Positions 9,230 to 17,116 of a DNA stretch of 64,000 nt are shown here, piece by piece (positions within the stretch are counted from its first letter, which is position 1; each line of letters opens with the position of its first letter). The position numbers were made by a program, and so were the translations under genes. Origin of the DNA: Caproiciproducens faecalis. Its GTDB lineage: Bacteria > Bacillota > Clostridia > Oscillospirales > Acutalibacteraceae. The notes beneath the pieces were generated by a model. The model made no database searches. It saw only the letters and a program-made list of their open reading frames with translations, and was not told where the DNA came from. The DNA lies in the NCBI RefSeq assembly GCF_019448085.1, contig NZ_JAGFNZ010000002.1:620001-684000 (forward strand), written 5' to 3'.

Positions 9230-10528
9230 TTATTTCTTCATTGCGTCCGCAAAGCCTTTTGCGTCCAGCTTGCCGCTGACAAGCAGAGCAAAGTTTGTTT
9301 TGATTTTCGCGTTGATGTCCGCGTCGTTTTCCATGCCGACCGCCCAGGGATACCGGGTAGTGGTGGCGTCCAGAACCGCCTTGGCGTCCGCAAGCTGTGT
9401 CGGCCATGTTGCGTCGTTCGCCATCGGAACGCCGATGGAGTTTGCCGCAAGCTTCGTGTCCCATTCGCCGGTGGTCATAAAGACGATGAATTTGAAGGCT
9501 TCTTCCGCATGCTTGGTGTTCTTGTTAATTCCGAAGCACTGCGCGCCGTACTGGTTGGCCTCCGGTCCGTCGCCGTCCTTGCCGACTGCCGGATACGCGA
9601 AGGTGCCCCAGTTAAAGTCCGCCGGCGCGGAATTTTTAATTTCATTCGGGAGCCAGGTTCCGTTCAGGTACATGGCTACGTTGCCGCTTGCGACTTCCTG
9701 CTGGCCCGCGGGGTAAATGTTGCCGGCCGCGTTCTTGGATATGTAACCCTTGTCGTACATTTCTTTCCACTGTTCGCCGAAGGTCAGAACGGCGGGATCG
9801 TCAATCTTTTTGTTTTCCACCATGGCGAGCGTCTTGTCTTTGCCGATCAAGCGGGCCATGTGGTAGCCGAACAAAGACGCCATGTACGCGTCGTCCACGG
9901 TAATCGGGGTCTTGCCGGCCGCTTTGATCTTGGAGCAGGCGTCAAGCCACTCTTCCCAGGTCTTTGGAACCGCTGTAATGCCGGCTGTCTTAAAGATGTC
10001 CTTGTTATACATGACAAGGAAGGTGGACGGCTGGTAAGGAATGGTGGAAAGCTTTCCGTCCGGCCCGAGGGAACGGGCAAGGTCGACCAGCTTTTTGTTG
10101 ATGACGTCGGTCAGCGGTTTGCCGTTCGTGGTGTCGTAGGATTTGGCAGCCAGATCTTCCACATTGAGCAGATATTTGCCCCAGGTGCCGTTGACACGCT
10201 CAACGTCTTCGTCAAAGATGTCGATATCCTGTCCGGCTTCCAAAGCAGGCTGAAGGGTTTTGCGAATATCGCGGCCCTGCCAGTTGACGTCAACGGTGAT
10301 TCCCGTCTTCTCCTTGAAGGCTTCCACGGCTTCCGCAACGGTCTGTCCCTGCGGTTCGGTTTCGTTCCACATGGAGTAATAAGTGATGGTTACGTCGCTC
10401 TTCGCGTCACTTTGCGACGCGCTGCCGGAAGCGGCCGGTGCTGTTGACTGCGAAGTTCCGCCGCAGCCGCTGAGCGCCATGGCGCAGACTAACACGATGG
10501 CCATAAGAGAACATAATTTCTTTTTCAT
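9230..10528 (-). CDS. Extracellular sugar-binding lipoprotein (family 1 type)
   Basis: A 432-residue binding protein for the MalFG-type permeases downstream. The signal peptide MKKKLCSLMAIVLVCAMA ends in lipobox ALSGC, followed by a Ser/Ala-rich linker. The mature part has the usual features of the family, such as VTITYYSMWNETEP at the N-terminal edge, VMYNKDIFKTAGI and GNVAMYLNGTWLPNEI. The ribosome site is AGGAGG. The substrate is unknown; linkage to the NahK-like operon through shared repeats hints at an N-acetylhexosamine-containing or related oligosaccharide. It heads the operon and is divergent from the AraC gene. Confidence 0.93.
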   Translation of the reverse strand: MKKKLCSLMAIVLVCAMALSGCGGTSQSTAPAASGSASQSDAKSDVTITYYSMWNETEPQGQTVAEAVEAFKEKTGITVDVNWQGRDIRKTLQPALEAGQDIDIFDEDVERVNGTWGKYLLNVEDLAAKSYDTTNGKPLTDVINKKLVDLARSLGPDGKLSTIPYQPSTFLVMYNKDIFKTAGITAVPKTWEEWLDACSKIKAAGKTPITVDDAYMASLFGYHMARLIGKDKTLAMVENKKIDDPAVLTFGEQWKEMYDKGYISKNAAGNIYPAGQQEVASGNVAMYLNGTWLPNEIKNSAPADFNWGTFAYPAVGKDGDGPEANQYGAQCFGINKNTKHAEEAFKFIVFMTTGEWDTKLAANSIGVPMANDATWPTQLADAKAVLDATTTRYPWAVGMENDADINAKIKTNFALLVSGKLDAKGFADAMKK

Positions 10529-10603
10529 TTTCAGACCTCCTAATTTTATGTTTGAATTCGAAGGATTGCTAAGTTACATATTGACCAATAAATTAGATTT
10601 TCA

Positions 10604-10633
10604 ATTATCATTTTTATCCAATTCGCTGTTCAA
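10604..10633 (-). promoter_or_regulatory. Possible promoter of the ABC operon
   Basis: On the minus strand TTGAAC (10633-10628) and GATAAT (10609-10604) are separated by 18 bp, about 75 bp before the binding-protein start. Both hexamers are imperfect, which would suit an activator-dependent promoter. Confidence 0.45.
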
Positions 10634-10685
10634 CAACCCTATTTTACGGTGTTTTTACCAATAAAGATTTAGAATTTTTTGCATT

Positions 10686-10717
10686 AAATTTGCACAATCT
10701 GTTCTACTTGCACAAAA
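10686..10717 (-). promoter_or_regulatory. Paired direct repeat, putative AraC operator 1
   Basis: Read on the minus strand: TTTTGTGCAA, 10 bp, TTGTGCAAATTT. The two TTGTGCAA half-sites are 18 bp apart start to start. The same arrangement in the same orientation relative to transcription occurs at 12035-12066. Two direct half-sites on one face are typical for AraC-family proteins, and such a gene lies between the two sites. Confidence 0.6.
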
Positions 10718-10783
10718 GGTATTTTGTTTCCGTCGGGCGGGGGTTTTCAGCAATGGAACACGGGGATATTCGCTCCGGAGCAC

Positions 10784-10867
10784 AGAAAAAAGGCGCTTCC
10801 GTTCAGCTGAACGCAGCGCCTTTGCCTTGTGTTGCTCGTATTATATCACGGTCATTTTATTTGTCAA
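10784..10867 (-). promoter_or_regulatory. Minimal promoter-terminator unit (possible short RNA or attenuated leader)
   Basis: On the minus strand TTGACA (10867-10862), a 16-bp spacer and TATAAT (10845-10840) form a near-consensus promoter. The start would be near 10833. Only about 10 nt later an extended hairpin begins: outer stem 10815-10823 with 10789-10797, inner 14-bp palindrome at 10800-10813, then six T residues (10790-10785). The predicted product is a roughly 50-nt RNA. It lies about 250 bp upstream of the binding-protein gene in the same direction. Read-through would add a second leader to the ABC operon. Confidence 0.6.
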
Positions 10868-11074
10868 TTCATAAAACGGCTAAAAGGGACGAAAAACGGC
10901 CATAGTACAAATTTTATGCGCAGAATGACAAACAGGCCTTTTCGCCTATTTCCGTTCATAATATTTCTATATAAAAATATTAGTAGAAGAAAAGAATGCT
11001 ATGATTAAATATTATTAAAAAGCGGGCCGATCGCTCTCCGGCGCCCAGCCCGCGCAGGCAGGGAGCTGAAACTG

Positions 11075-11989
11075 ATGACGCAATTTGTAAGCACCTTTCT
11101 GAAACAGGAAATTGAGATTCACGAGCTGGTAACCGTCCATTATTTTGAATACAACAGTGATTTCTACTTTCCGGGCGAAACCCACAACTTCTGGGAATTT
11201 CTGTACGTTGACAAGGGACAGGTGGACGTAACCGCCGGAAGCACCAACTATGTGCTGAAAAAAGGCGATATCATCTTTCACAAGCCCTATGAGTTCCACA
11301 GTCTGTGGGCAAACGGCGTCATCGCGCCGAATCTGGTGGTGATTACCTTCAAGTGCGATTCCCCCGCCATTCATTTTTTTGACAATAAAATCTTAAGGGT
11401 GGGCGACTATGAACGCGACCTGCTCGGCCGCGTGATTGAGGAAGCTCTCTCCTCTTTTTCTTCCCCACTGGACGATGTGGACCTCAAAGAACTGAAACGC
11501 AGCGGCAAAGGGGAATTCGGTTCCGAACAGGTCATCAAGCTCTGCCTGGAGCTGATGCTCATCAGCCTGATCCGCAGGGGCGGAACCGGAGAAGAGCGGG
11601 TATCCTCCTCCATTCGGGAGAAATCCGGTCAGGACACCTTTTCGCGGATTGTAGTATACCTGAACCAGAACATCCACAACAAAATTACTCTGAGCGACGT
11701 GTGCCGGGACAACATGTGCGGCTGCTCCTTCCTGCAGAAGGTGTTCCGCGAAAAGACCGGCGGCGGCGTTATGGAATACTTCGGAAAAATGAAGGTGGAC
11801 AGCGCCAAACAGTCCATCCGCGAGGGAACGAAAAACTTTACGGAAATTGCAAACGATCTTGGCTATTCTTCCATCCACTACTTCTCCCGTCACTTCAAAA
11901 AAGTGACCGGAATGACCCCGTCGGAGTACTCTTCCTCCGTCAAGCTGCGCACAGACAGCCAAAAGGGCCGTTCGCCCCATTTTGAGTAA
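11075..11989 (+). CDS. AraC-family transcriptional regulator with cupin-type N-terminus
   Basis: A 304-residue regulator. The N-terminal part resembles an AraC ligand-binding cupin (FYFPGETHNFWEFLYVDKGQ, LKKGDIIFHKPYEFHSLWA). The C-terminal 100 residues have two helix-turn-helix units (KITLSDVCRDNMCGCSFLQK and FTEIANDLGYSSIHYFSRHF) and the family end motif TGMTPSEY. The ribosome site GGGAG precedes the ATG. It is divergent from the sugar ABC operon and upstream of the nucleotidyltransferase operon, and similar direct repeats flank it on both sides. It probably activates both operons when an imported sugar or its product is present. Confidence 0.92.
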   Translation: MTQFVSTFLKQEIEIHELVTVHYFEYNSDFYFPGETHNFWEFLYVDKGQVDVTAGSTNYVLKKGDIIFHKPYEFHSLWANGVIAPNLVVITFKCDSPAIHFFDNKILRVGDYERDLLGRVIEEALSSFSSPLDDVDLKELKRSGKGEFGSEQVIKLCLELMLISLIRRGGTGEERVSSSIREKSGQDTFSRIVVYLNQNIHNKITLSDVCRDNMCGCSFLQKVFREKTGGGVMEYFGKMKVDSAKQSIREGTKNFTEIANDLGYSSIHYFSRHFKKVTGMTPSEYSSSVKLRTDSQKGRSPHFE

Positions 11990-12005
11990 TGCTTCTATAG
12001 AATCC

Positions 12006-12038
12006 AGTCCGTCCGGGAATTCCCGGACGGACTTTTTT
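12006..12038 (+). terminator. Intrinsic terminator of the AraC gene
   Basis: A perfect 14-bp inverted repeat (AGTCCGTCCGGGAA and its complement) at 12006-12033 is followed by a T tract through 12038. The T tract merges with the first half-site of the downstream operator. Confidence 0.9.
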
Positions 12039-12066
12039 GTGCAAAAATGATTTTTTGTGCAAATTT
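12035..12066 (+). promoter_or_regulatory. Paired direct repeat, putative AraC operator 2
   Basis: On the plus strand: TTTTGTGCAA, 10 bp, TTGTGCAAATTT, identical in spacing and flanks to the site at 10686-10717. It is about 92 bp before the nucleotidyltransferase start. A weak TTGTGA at 12066-12071 with TTAAAT 17 bp later could be the activated promoter. Confidence 0.6.
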
Positions 12067-12157
12067 TGTGATGGATAAGATATTTATTTTAAATCATGCA
12101 TCATCTAAAATAAGGGCAGAGAATACAAAACAGCAAATGCACAAAGGAGAATGCAAC

Positions 12158-13087
12158 ATGAAGGAACCTGTACTCGTTGTCATGGCGGCGGGAATGGGCA
12201 GCAGATACGGCGGGCCGAAACAGATTGACCCCGTGGGCGACAACGGAGAGATTATTATTGATTTCTCTCTTTATGACGCGGTGAAAGCCGGATTCAAAAA
12301 GGTCGTTTTTCTGATTAAAAAATCAATTGAAGCGGATTTTAAAGAGATTATCGGGGACAGAATGTCCAAAATCATAGAGGTAAAATACGCGTATCAGGAA
12401 GTGGACGAACTGCCGCCGGGGTACCGGGTGCCGCAGGGGCGCGGCAAGCCGTGGGGAACCGCGCACGCCGTCCTCTGCTGCCGTGAGGTGATTGACGCGC
12501 CGTTTGCCGTCATCAACGCCGACGACTACTACGGAAAGGACGCGTTCCGGCTGATTTACGATTATCTTCTTCACAGCAGGGACGATGAACTGTACCGCTA
12601 CGCAATGGTGGGCTATACCCTGGAAAACACGCTGACAGATCACGGCCATGTGGCAAGAGGCGTCTGCGTCGCCACCCCGGACGGTTTTTTACAGGATATT
12701 CACGAACGTACCCACATTGAAAAGCGCGGGGACGCTGCGCAGTACACCGAGGACGGCGGAAGCTCCTGGATCACCGTCCCCCGCGGAAGCACCGTTTCTA
12801 TGAACCTGTGGGGTTTTTCCGAATCGATACTGGAAGAAATCGCCGCAAGGTTCCCCGCGTTTCTGGACAATGCTCTGAAAAACAATCCGCTGAAGGCCGA
12901 ATTTTTTCTGCCCACCGTGGTGGATGAACTGCTGAAAAGCGAAAAGGCCAGCGTAAAAGTGCTGCAGTCCCCTGACAGATGGTACGGAGTCACCTATCGT
13001 GAGGACAAACCGGTCGTGGTGGAAGCAATCCGCAGAATGAGAAAACAGGGAATTTACCCTGATAAGCTATGGGAGGGCAATACATGA
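12158..13087 (+). CDS. Sugar-1-phosphate nucleotidyltransferase family protein
   Basis: A protein of about 309 residues with the NTP-transferase signature VVMAAGMGSRYGGPKQ at its N-terminus and VINADDYYGKDAF for metal and sugar binding. The family transfers a nucleotidyl group to a sugar 1-phosphate to make an NDP-sugar. The start at 12158 is supported by AAAGGAG 8 bp upstream and by the signature beginning a few residues later; an upstream ATG at 12047 would overlap the operator. The stop overlaps the next start by ATGA, so it is translationally coupled to a NahK-like kinase that could supply its sugar 1-phosphate. Confidence 0.87.
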   Translation: MKEPVLVVMAAGMGSRYGGPKQIDPVGDNGEIIIDFSLYDAVKAGFKKVVFLIKKSIEADFKEIIGDRMSKIIEVKYAYQEVDELPPGYRVPQGRGKPWGTAHAVLCCREVIDAPFAVINADDYYGKDAFRLIYDYLLHSRDDELYRYAMVGYTLENTLTDHGHVARGVCVATPDGFLQDIHERTHIEKRGDAAQYTEDGGSSWITVPRGSTVSMNLWGFSESILEEIAARFPAFLDNALKNNPLKAEFFLPTVVDELLKSEKASVKVLQSPDRWYGVTYREDKPVVVEAIRRMRKQGIYPDKLWEGNT

Positions 13088-14196
13088 AACCGGTTAAAAA
13101 CGAACTTCTGCCCGAAATTGCGGGAAAATTCCAGTTTGAGGGCCAGTATGTAGGGATTCTCCCCTATGGAAGCGGACATATCAACGACACTTTTTCCGTA
13201 TTTTTTCAGCTGGAGGAACAAACCCGCAGATACATCCTCCAGCGCATTAACACCAATGTGTTCCGCAAACCCGTTGAGCTGATGGAAAACGTGGTGGGCG
13301 TTACCCGCTACCTGCACCGCGCAATCGCCGCTGCGGGCGGAGACCCCTACCGTGAAACGCTGAACCTGATCCCCGCTTGGGACGGTACATACTATTATAT
13401 TGACGAAGACGGCGGCTACTGGCGCTCCTATTATTTCATTGAAAATACCGTCACCCTGCAGCAGACGAGAACCAAAGAAGAGTTTTATGATTCCGCCCGT
13501 ACCTTTGGCCGGTTTCAGCTGCTGCTGGCCGACTATCCGGCGGCTACCCTGCACGAGACCATTCCTCTGTTCCACAACACTCCCAACCGTATCCTTCAAT
13601 TTAAAGAAGCGCTGGCTGAGGACGTAAAGGGCAGGGCTGCCGGGGTACAGGAAGAAATCGACTTTGTCTTGAAGCAGGAAGAATACACCCACCTGCTGGT
13701 GGATATGCAGGCGCGGGGGGAACTTCCCCTGCGGGTCACCCACAACGATACCAAACTGAACAACGTCCTTGTCGACAGCAAAACCGGCAAAGGGGTCTGC
13801 GTCATCGATCTGGACACGGTAATGCCCGGTCTGTCCCTGTACGACTTCGGCGACTCCATCCGCTTCGGGGCCAGCACGGCGGCGGAGGATGAGCAGGATC
13901 TTTCCAAAGTGCACTTTGATCTGGAACTGTATGAAGCGTATACCAAAGGCTTTCTGGAAATTGCCGGGAAGGTGCTGACCAACGAGGAAATCAGAAGGCT
14001 GCCGGACGGAGCCAAGATGATGACACTGGAATGCGGCATCCGTTTCCTTGCTGATTATCTGGCGGGCGACACCTACTTCAAAATCAGCCGTGAAGGCCAC
14101 AACCTTGACCGTGCCCGCACCCAGTTCCGGCTGGTGGAGGAAATGGACGAAAAATGGGATGCTATGTCACAGATCGTGGAAAAGTTCTGTGAATAG
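13084..14196 (+). CDS. NahK-like sugar 1-kinase (aminoglycoside phosphotransferase fold)
   Basis: A protein of about 370 residues. The N-terminal GYGSGHINDT-like loop (PYGSGHINDTF), followed by YILQRINTNVFRKPVELMEN, resembles N-acetylhexosamine 1-kinase (NahK/LnpB) proteins. The phosphotransferase core is present: THNDTKLNNVLVD as catalytic loop and CVIDLDTVMPG as metal-binding loop. The likely reaction is ATP-dependent phosphorylation of a hexose or N-acetylhexosamine at C1. The start at 13084 has GGGAGGG upstream and overlaps the nucleotidyltransferase stop as ATGA. Substrate assignment is by resemblance and context only. Confidence 0.83.
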   Translation: MKPVKNELLPEIAGKFQFEGQYVGILPYGSGHINDTFSVFFQLEEQTRRYILQRINTNVFRKPVELMENVVGVTRYLHRAIAAAGGDPYRETLNLIPAWDGTYYYIDEDGGYWRSYYFIENTVTLQQTRTKEEFYDSARTFGRFQLLLADYPAATLHETIPLFHNTPNRILQFKEALAEDVKGRAAGVQEEIDFVLKQEEYTHLLVDMQARGELPLRVTHNDTKLNNVLVDSKTGKGVCVIDLDTVMPGLSLYDFGDSIRFGASTAAEDEQDLSKVHFDLELYEAYTKGFLEIAGKVLTNEEIRRLPDGAKMMTLECGIRFLADYLAGDTYFKISREGHNLDRARTQFRLVEEMDEKWDAMSQIVEKFCE

Positions 14197-14207
14197 AGGC
14201 TGAAAAA

Positions 14208-14846
14208 ATGAAAAACATTCTTTGCTACGGCGACTCCAACACTTACGGGATGAAACCCGGGATGACGGGCAGATACACGCGGGACATTCGCTGGACCGGT
14301 CTGCTGCAAAAGCTGCTCGGCGACGGGTACTATGTCATAGAAGAAGGTCTGGGCGGCAGAACGACCGTCTGGGACGACCCGATTGAAGAATACAAGAACG
14401 GAAAAACCTATCTTCTGCCCTGTCTGGAGAGCCACAAGCCGCTCGATCTGGCGGTCATTATGCTGGGTACCAATGATTTGAAAAAACGCTTTTCCCTGCC
14501 GGTGTGCGACATTGCGTCGGGAATGGAAAACCTGATAAGAACCATTTTGAAATCCGATTCGGGCAATTCCGGCAGCGCCCCGCAGGTGCTTTTGGCCGCG
14601 CCGGTTCCCATCACCGACGTAGGAATCCGGGACTGGCGCCTGATGTTCGGTGAAGGAATGAAAAACAGCCTTTTGCTGGCTGAAGAGTATGAGCAGGTCG
14701 CAAAACGGAACCATGTGCATTTTCTGAACCCGGACCGGAGCGTGGAAGTCGGCCCGGAGGACGGAATCCATTACACACAGGCCGGTCACCGGAAAATGGC
14801 CGAGCTGATTGCGCAAAAGGTTCATGAAATTTTTCCGAATGGCTAA
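14208..14846 (+). CDS. SGNH/GDSL-family hydrolase
   Basis: A 212-residue cytoplasmic esterase-like protein. Block I is ILCYGDSNTYG (nucleophile Ser), the Gly of block II lies in LGGRTTVWDD, block III is IMLGTNDLK (Asn), and block V is DGIHYTQAGH (Asp and His). All catalytic residues are present. It is 11 bp after the sugar kinase and in the same operon, so it may remove acetyl or other acyl groups from imported sugars. No signal peptide is seen. Confidence 0.9.
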   Translation: MKNILCYGDSNTYGMKPGMTGRYTRDIRWTGLLQKLLGDGYYVIEEGLGGRTTVWDDPIEEYKNGKTYLLPCLESHKPLDLAVIMLGTNDLKKRFSLPVCDIASGMENLIRTILKSDSGNSGSAPQVLLAAPVPITDVGIRDWRLMFGEGMKNSLLLAEEYEQVAKRNHVHFLNPDRSVEVGPEDGIHYTQAGHRKMAELIAQKVHEIFPNG

Positions 14847-14887
14847 GAAGCCCTGAATGAATATGCAACTTTTTTTGATAGAGTCCC

Positions 14888-14928
14888 TAAAAAAGCAGAA
14901 GCCGCGTTTTCACGCGGCTTCTGCTTTT
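14888..14928. terminator. Bidirectional terminator between SGNH hydrolase and pepA
   Basis: A perfect 16-bp inverted repeat (14891-14906 with 14913-14928, loop 6 nt) stands between convergent genes. The minus side has TTTTTT after the stem and the plus side TTTT within it, so it can end both transcripts. Confidence 0.88.
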
Positions 14929-14931
14929 CCG

Positions 14932-16368
14932 TTATATCTTTTGTCCGCTGCACTGCCCTTGTGTATTGAGCAAATCGTAAAGCGTAGTAACGCCTGCGCC
15001 GGTGGCCCCGACCGACTGATGTTCAAACACCGGTTTGTCCACCCACGCCGTTCCGGCAATATCCAGATGAATCCACGGCAGCCGCTGTGCGAATTCCCGA
15101 ATAAACAGCCCCGCGGAAATCGTCCCGCAGTAATGCTCGCCCATATTTTTTACATCGGCGATCTTGCTTTTTACCATTTCCTCATATTCGGGGAAAATGG
15201 GCAGACGCCAGTACTGTTCGCCGGAAACGCGTGCCGCCGCGGAAAGATCCTCCCACAGCTGGTCGCTGTCCGTCAGAACCCCCGCCGTGGTAAAGCCGAG
15301 CGCCCCGACGACCGCACCCGTCAGTGTGGCGATGTCCAGCACTCTGGCGGCACCTTCTTTTCGGATGGCGTAGGTAACCGCGTCGGCCAGAATCAGTCTG
15401 CCCTCCGCGTCCGTATTCTGAATCTCGATCATCTTGCCGGACATGGACGAAATCACGTCCCCGGGCAGGAAGCTCTGTCTGGAAATACGGTTTTCACAGG
15501 CCGGAATCACCGCCACGGCATTTGTTCTTACCTGATTGCGGGCAAGGGCGAAAATTGCCCCGGCCACCGCCGCGCCTCCGGCCATATCGCCTTTAATACC
15601 AAGCATGGAATCCCTGCTTTTCAGGCAGTACCCGCCCGTGTCACAGGTAACGCCTTTTCCGACCAGCGCGGTGATTTCCGACGACTGCGGATCCGCCAGA
15701 TAGCGCAGCACGATCAGCCGCGGCGGGTTTGCGCTGCTGTTCCCAACCGTTAGAAATGCGGACATGCCCAGTGCTTCCGCCAGTTTTTCATCCAGAATTT
15801 CAGCCTGCACACCGCACTTTTCTGCTTCCTTTTTCAGCGCGTCCGCCATCAGGGGGGGCGTCAGGCGGTTGGCGGGGGCATTGACCAGATCTCTTGCCAA
15901 AATCACGCTGTCCGCCAGATTGACGGCTTTCCCCAGATACTCTTGCGCCGTCTGCTGCAGGCTCTGCGGAATTCCGTGCAGAAAAAAGCGGAAGGAATCC
16001 TCCCTGCTGTCCGCACGGTACGGGGCATAAGCATACAGCCCCAGCTTGATTCCCAAAACAGCGCTTCTCACACAGCTCAGCCCACAGGCGGGCACCATGG
16101 CGGACAGATTGATTCCCGCAGCGGATAGATGCAGCTTTTGCAGCTCGCGGACACCTTTTGCAACGGCGTCCGTCATTCTGCGGGCAGTCAGCTCGCCGCG
16201 CTTTCCAAGCCCGATATACACGATAAGCCGGCCGTCCTGATAAAGCGGAAAGCTTTCCAGAAATTCCGCATGAAAAACTGCATTCACCGGCAATCCGGTG
16301 TGATCCGTGTCTTCATAAATAAAGAGAATCTGTGACTCCTCATAAGAACCTATTTGAATATCGATCAT
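14932..16368 (-). CDS. pepA: Leucyl aminopeptidase, M17 family
   Basis: A 478-residue cytosolic metallo-aminopeptidase that releases N-terminal amino acids. The C-terminal catalytic domain has LVGKGVTCDTGGYCLK (first metal-ligand and catalytic Lys region), MLGIKGDMAGGAAVAGA and the family signature NTDAEGRLILADAVTYA. The N-terminal 160 residues form the less conserved M17 domain. Length fits the family. It appears monocistronic, with its own promoter at 16437-16464 and a terminator directly after the stop. Confidence 0.95.
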   Translation of the reverse strand: MIDIQIGSYEESQILFIYEDTDHTGLPVNAVFHAEFLESFPLYQDGRLIVYIGLGKRGELTARRMTDAVAKGVRELQKLHLSAAGINLSAMVPACGLSCVRSAVLGIKLGLYAYAPYRADSREDSFRFFLHGIPQSLQQTAQEYLGKAVNLADSVILARDLVNAPANRLTPPLMADALKKEAEKCGVQAEILDEKLAEALGMSAFLTVGNSSANPPRLIVLRYLADPQSSEITALVGKGVTCDTGGYCLKSRDSMLGIKGDMAGGAAVAGAIFALARNQVRTNAVAVIPACENRISRQSFLPGDVISSMSGKMIEIQNTDAEGRLILADAVTYAIRKEGAARVLDIATLTGAVVGALGFTTAGVLTDSDQLWEDLSAAARVSGEQYWRLPIFPEYEEMVKSKIADVKNMGEHYCGTISAGLFIREFAQRLPWIHLDIAGTAWVDKPVFEHQSVGATGAGVTTLYDLLNTQGQCSGQKI

Positions 16369-16436
16369 AATGCCCTTCCGTTCACGTTCCTGCGTTGGTT
16401 TCAGCGGCAGGAGCCGATTTTGTAAAATATGCTCTA

Positions 16437-16464
16437 ATCATAGCATAATTTCGACAAAAATCAA
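16437..16464 (-). promoter_or_regulatory. Probable pepA promoter
   Basis: On the minus strand TTGATT (16464-16459) and TATGAT (16442-16437) are separated by 16 bp, about 70 bp before the pepA start. Confidence 0.6.
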
Positions 16465-16486
16465 CCGTGAACGCTTACCCGCAACA

Positions 16487-17116
16487 TCAATTCTCCGGAT
16501 GATCGGTTCCCTCTGCTTCAGGTTCGTCCGGCGACCGTTCCGGGATCACCGGGGGCTGCGGCGGAACCGAAGACTGTGGGGAAACCGGCGGCACCGGCTG
16601 ACCGTAATACGGCATATACGCCGGCATCGGCTGATACGTCCGCTTCGGGGGAAGCTGCATGCATTTGCAGACATAAATCACTTTTGTGTCGCAGATCAGG
16701 TCGTGCAGTCCGCGTTTTTCGTTATTCAGGCCAATCAGGATGTAGCCCACAAACAGAAGGGAGGACAGATACCGCCCAATCGTTTCCCTGTAAAGGACAT
16801 TCAGCAGGGTGAGCGGCTCACCGCTGACGGAAACGACCCGAAGGTTCATCAGTCGCTTTCCGACGGTGGCGCCCGTCTGATAGGTTAAAATCACAAAATA
16901 GGCGGACGCGGCCAGATACAGCAGAATATCCAGCAGGCTGAACCGGAACAACAGCGGGCTGACCATGAAATTATCCGGATGACTCATCCGTACAAAAAGC
17001 ATCGGAATCTTTACGGTCAGCAGCAAAGCTCCAATCAGGAGCATATCGATGAGGTACGCCGCCAGACGGACAAAAAATCCGCCATTGGCCGGGTTGTTAT
17101 TTTCCTGTGACTGCAT
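16487..17116 (-). CDS. RDD-family membrane protein
   Basis: A 209-residue protein with an RDD domain: GGFFVRLAAYLIDMLLIGALL at the N-terminus gives the Arg and Asp residues that name the family, followed by two further membrane segments (ILLYLAASAYFVILTYQ and SSLLFVGYILIGL). The last 50 residues are Pro-rich and likely cytoplasmic or disordered. Family function is poorly defined; some members act in ion or osmotic balance. The gene overlaps the end of sppA by 20 bp and so is in the same operon. Confidence 0.85.
   Translation of the reverse strand: MQSQENNNPANGGFFVRLAAYLIDMLLIGALLLTVKIPMLFVRMSHPDNFMVSPLLFRFSLLDILLYLAASAYFVILTYQTGATVGKRLMNLRVVSVSGEPLTLLNVLYRETIGRYLSSLLFVGYILIGLNNEKRGLHDLICDTKVIYVCKCMQLPPKRTYQPMPAYMPYYGQPVPPVSPQSSVPPQPPVIPERSPDEPEAEGTDHPEN

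Larger units (their letters stand above)
10529..11074. other. Divergent control region between ABC operon and AraC gene
   Basis: This 546-bp gap has no convincing gene. It holds a possible promoter for the binding-protein gene, a paired direct repeat, and a short minus-strand promoter-terminator unit, each listed separately. The part from 10868 to 11074 is AT-rich and should contain the plus-strand promoter of the AraC gene, but I could not pick one confidently. Confidence 0.7.
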
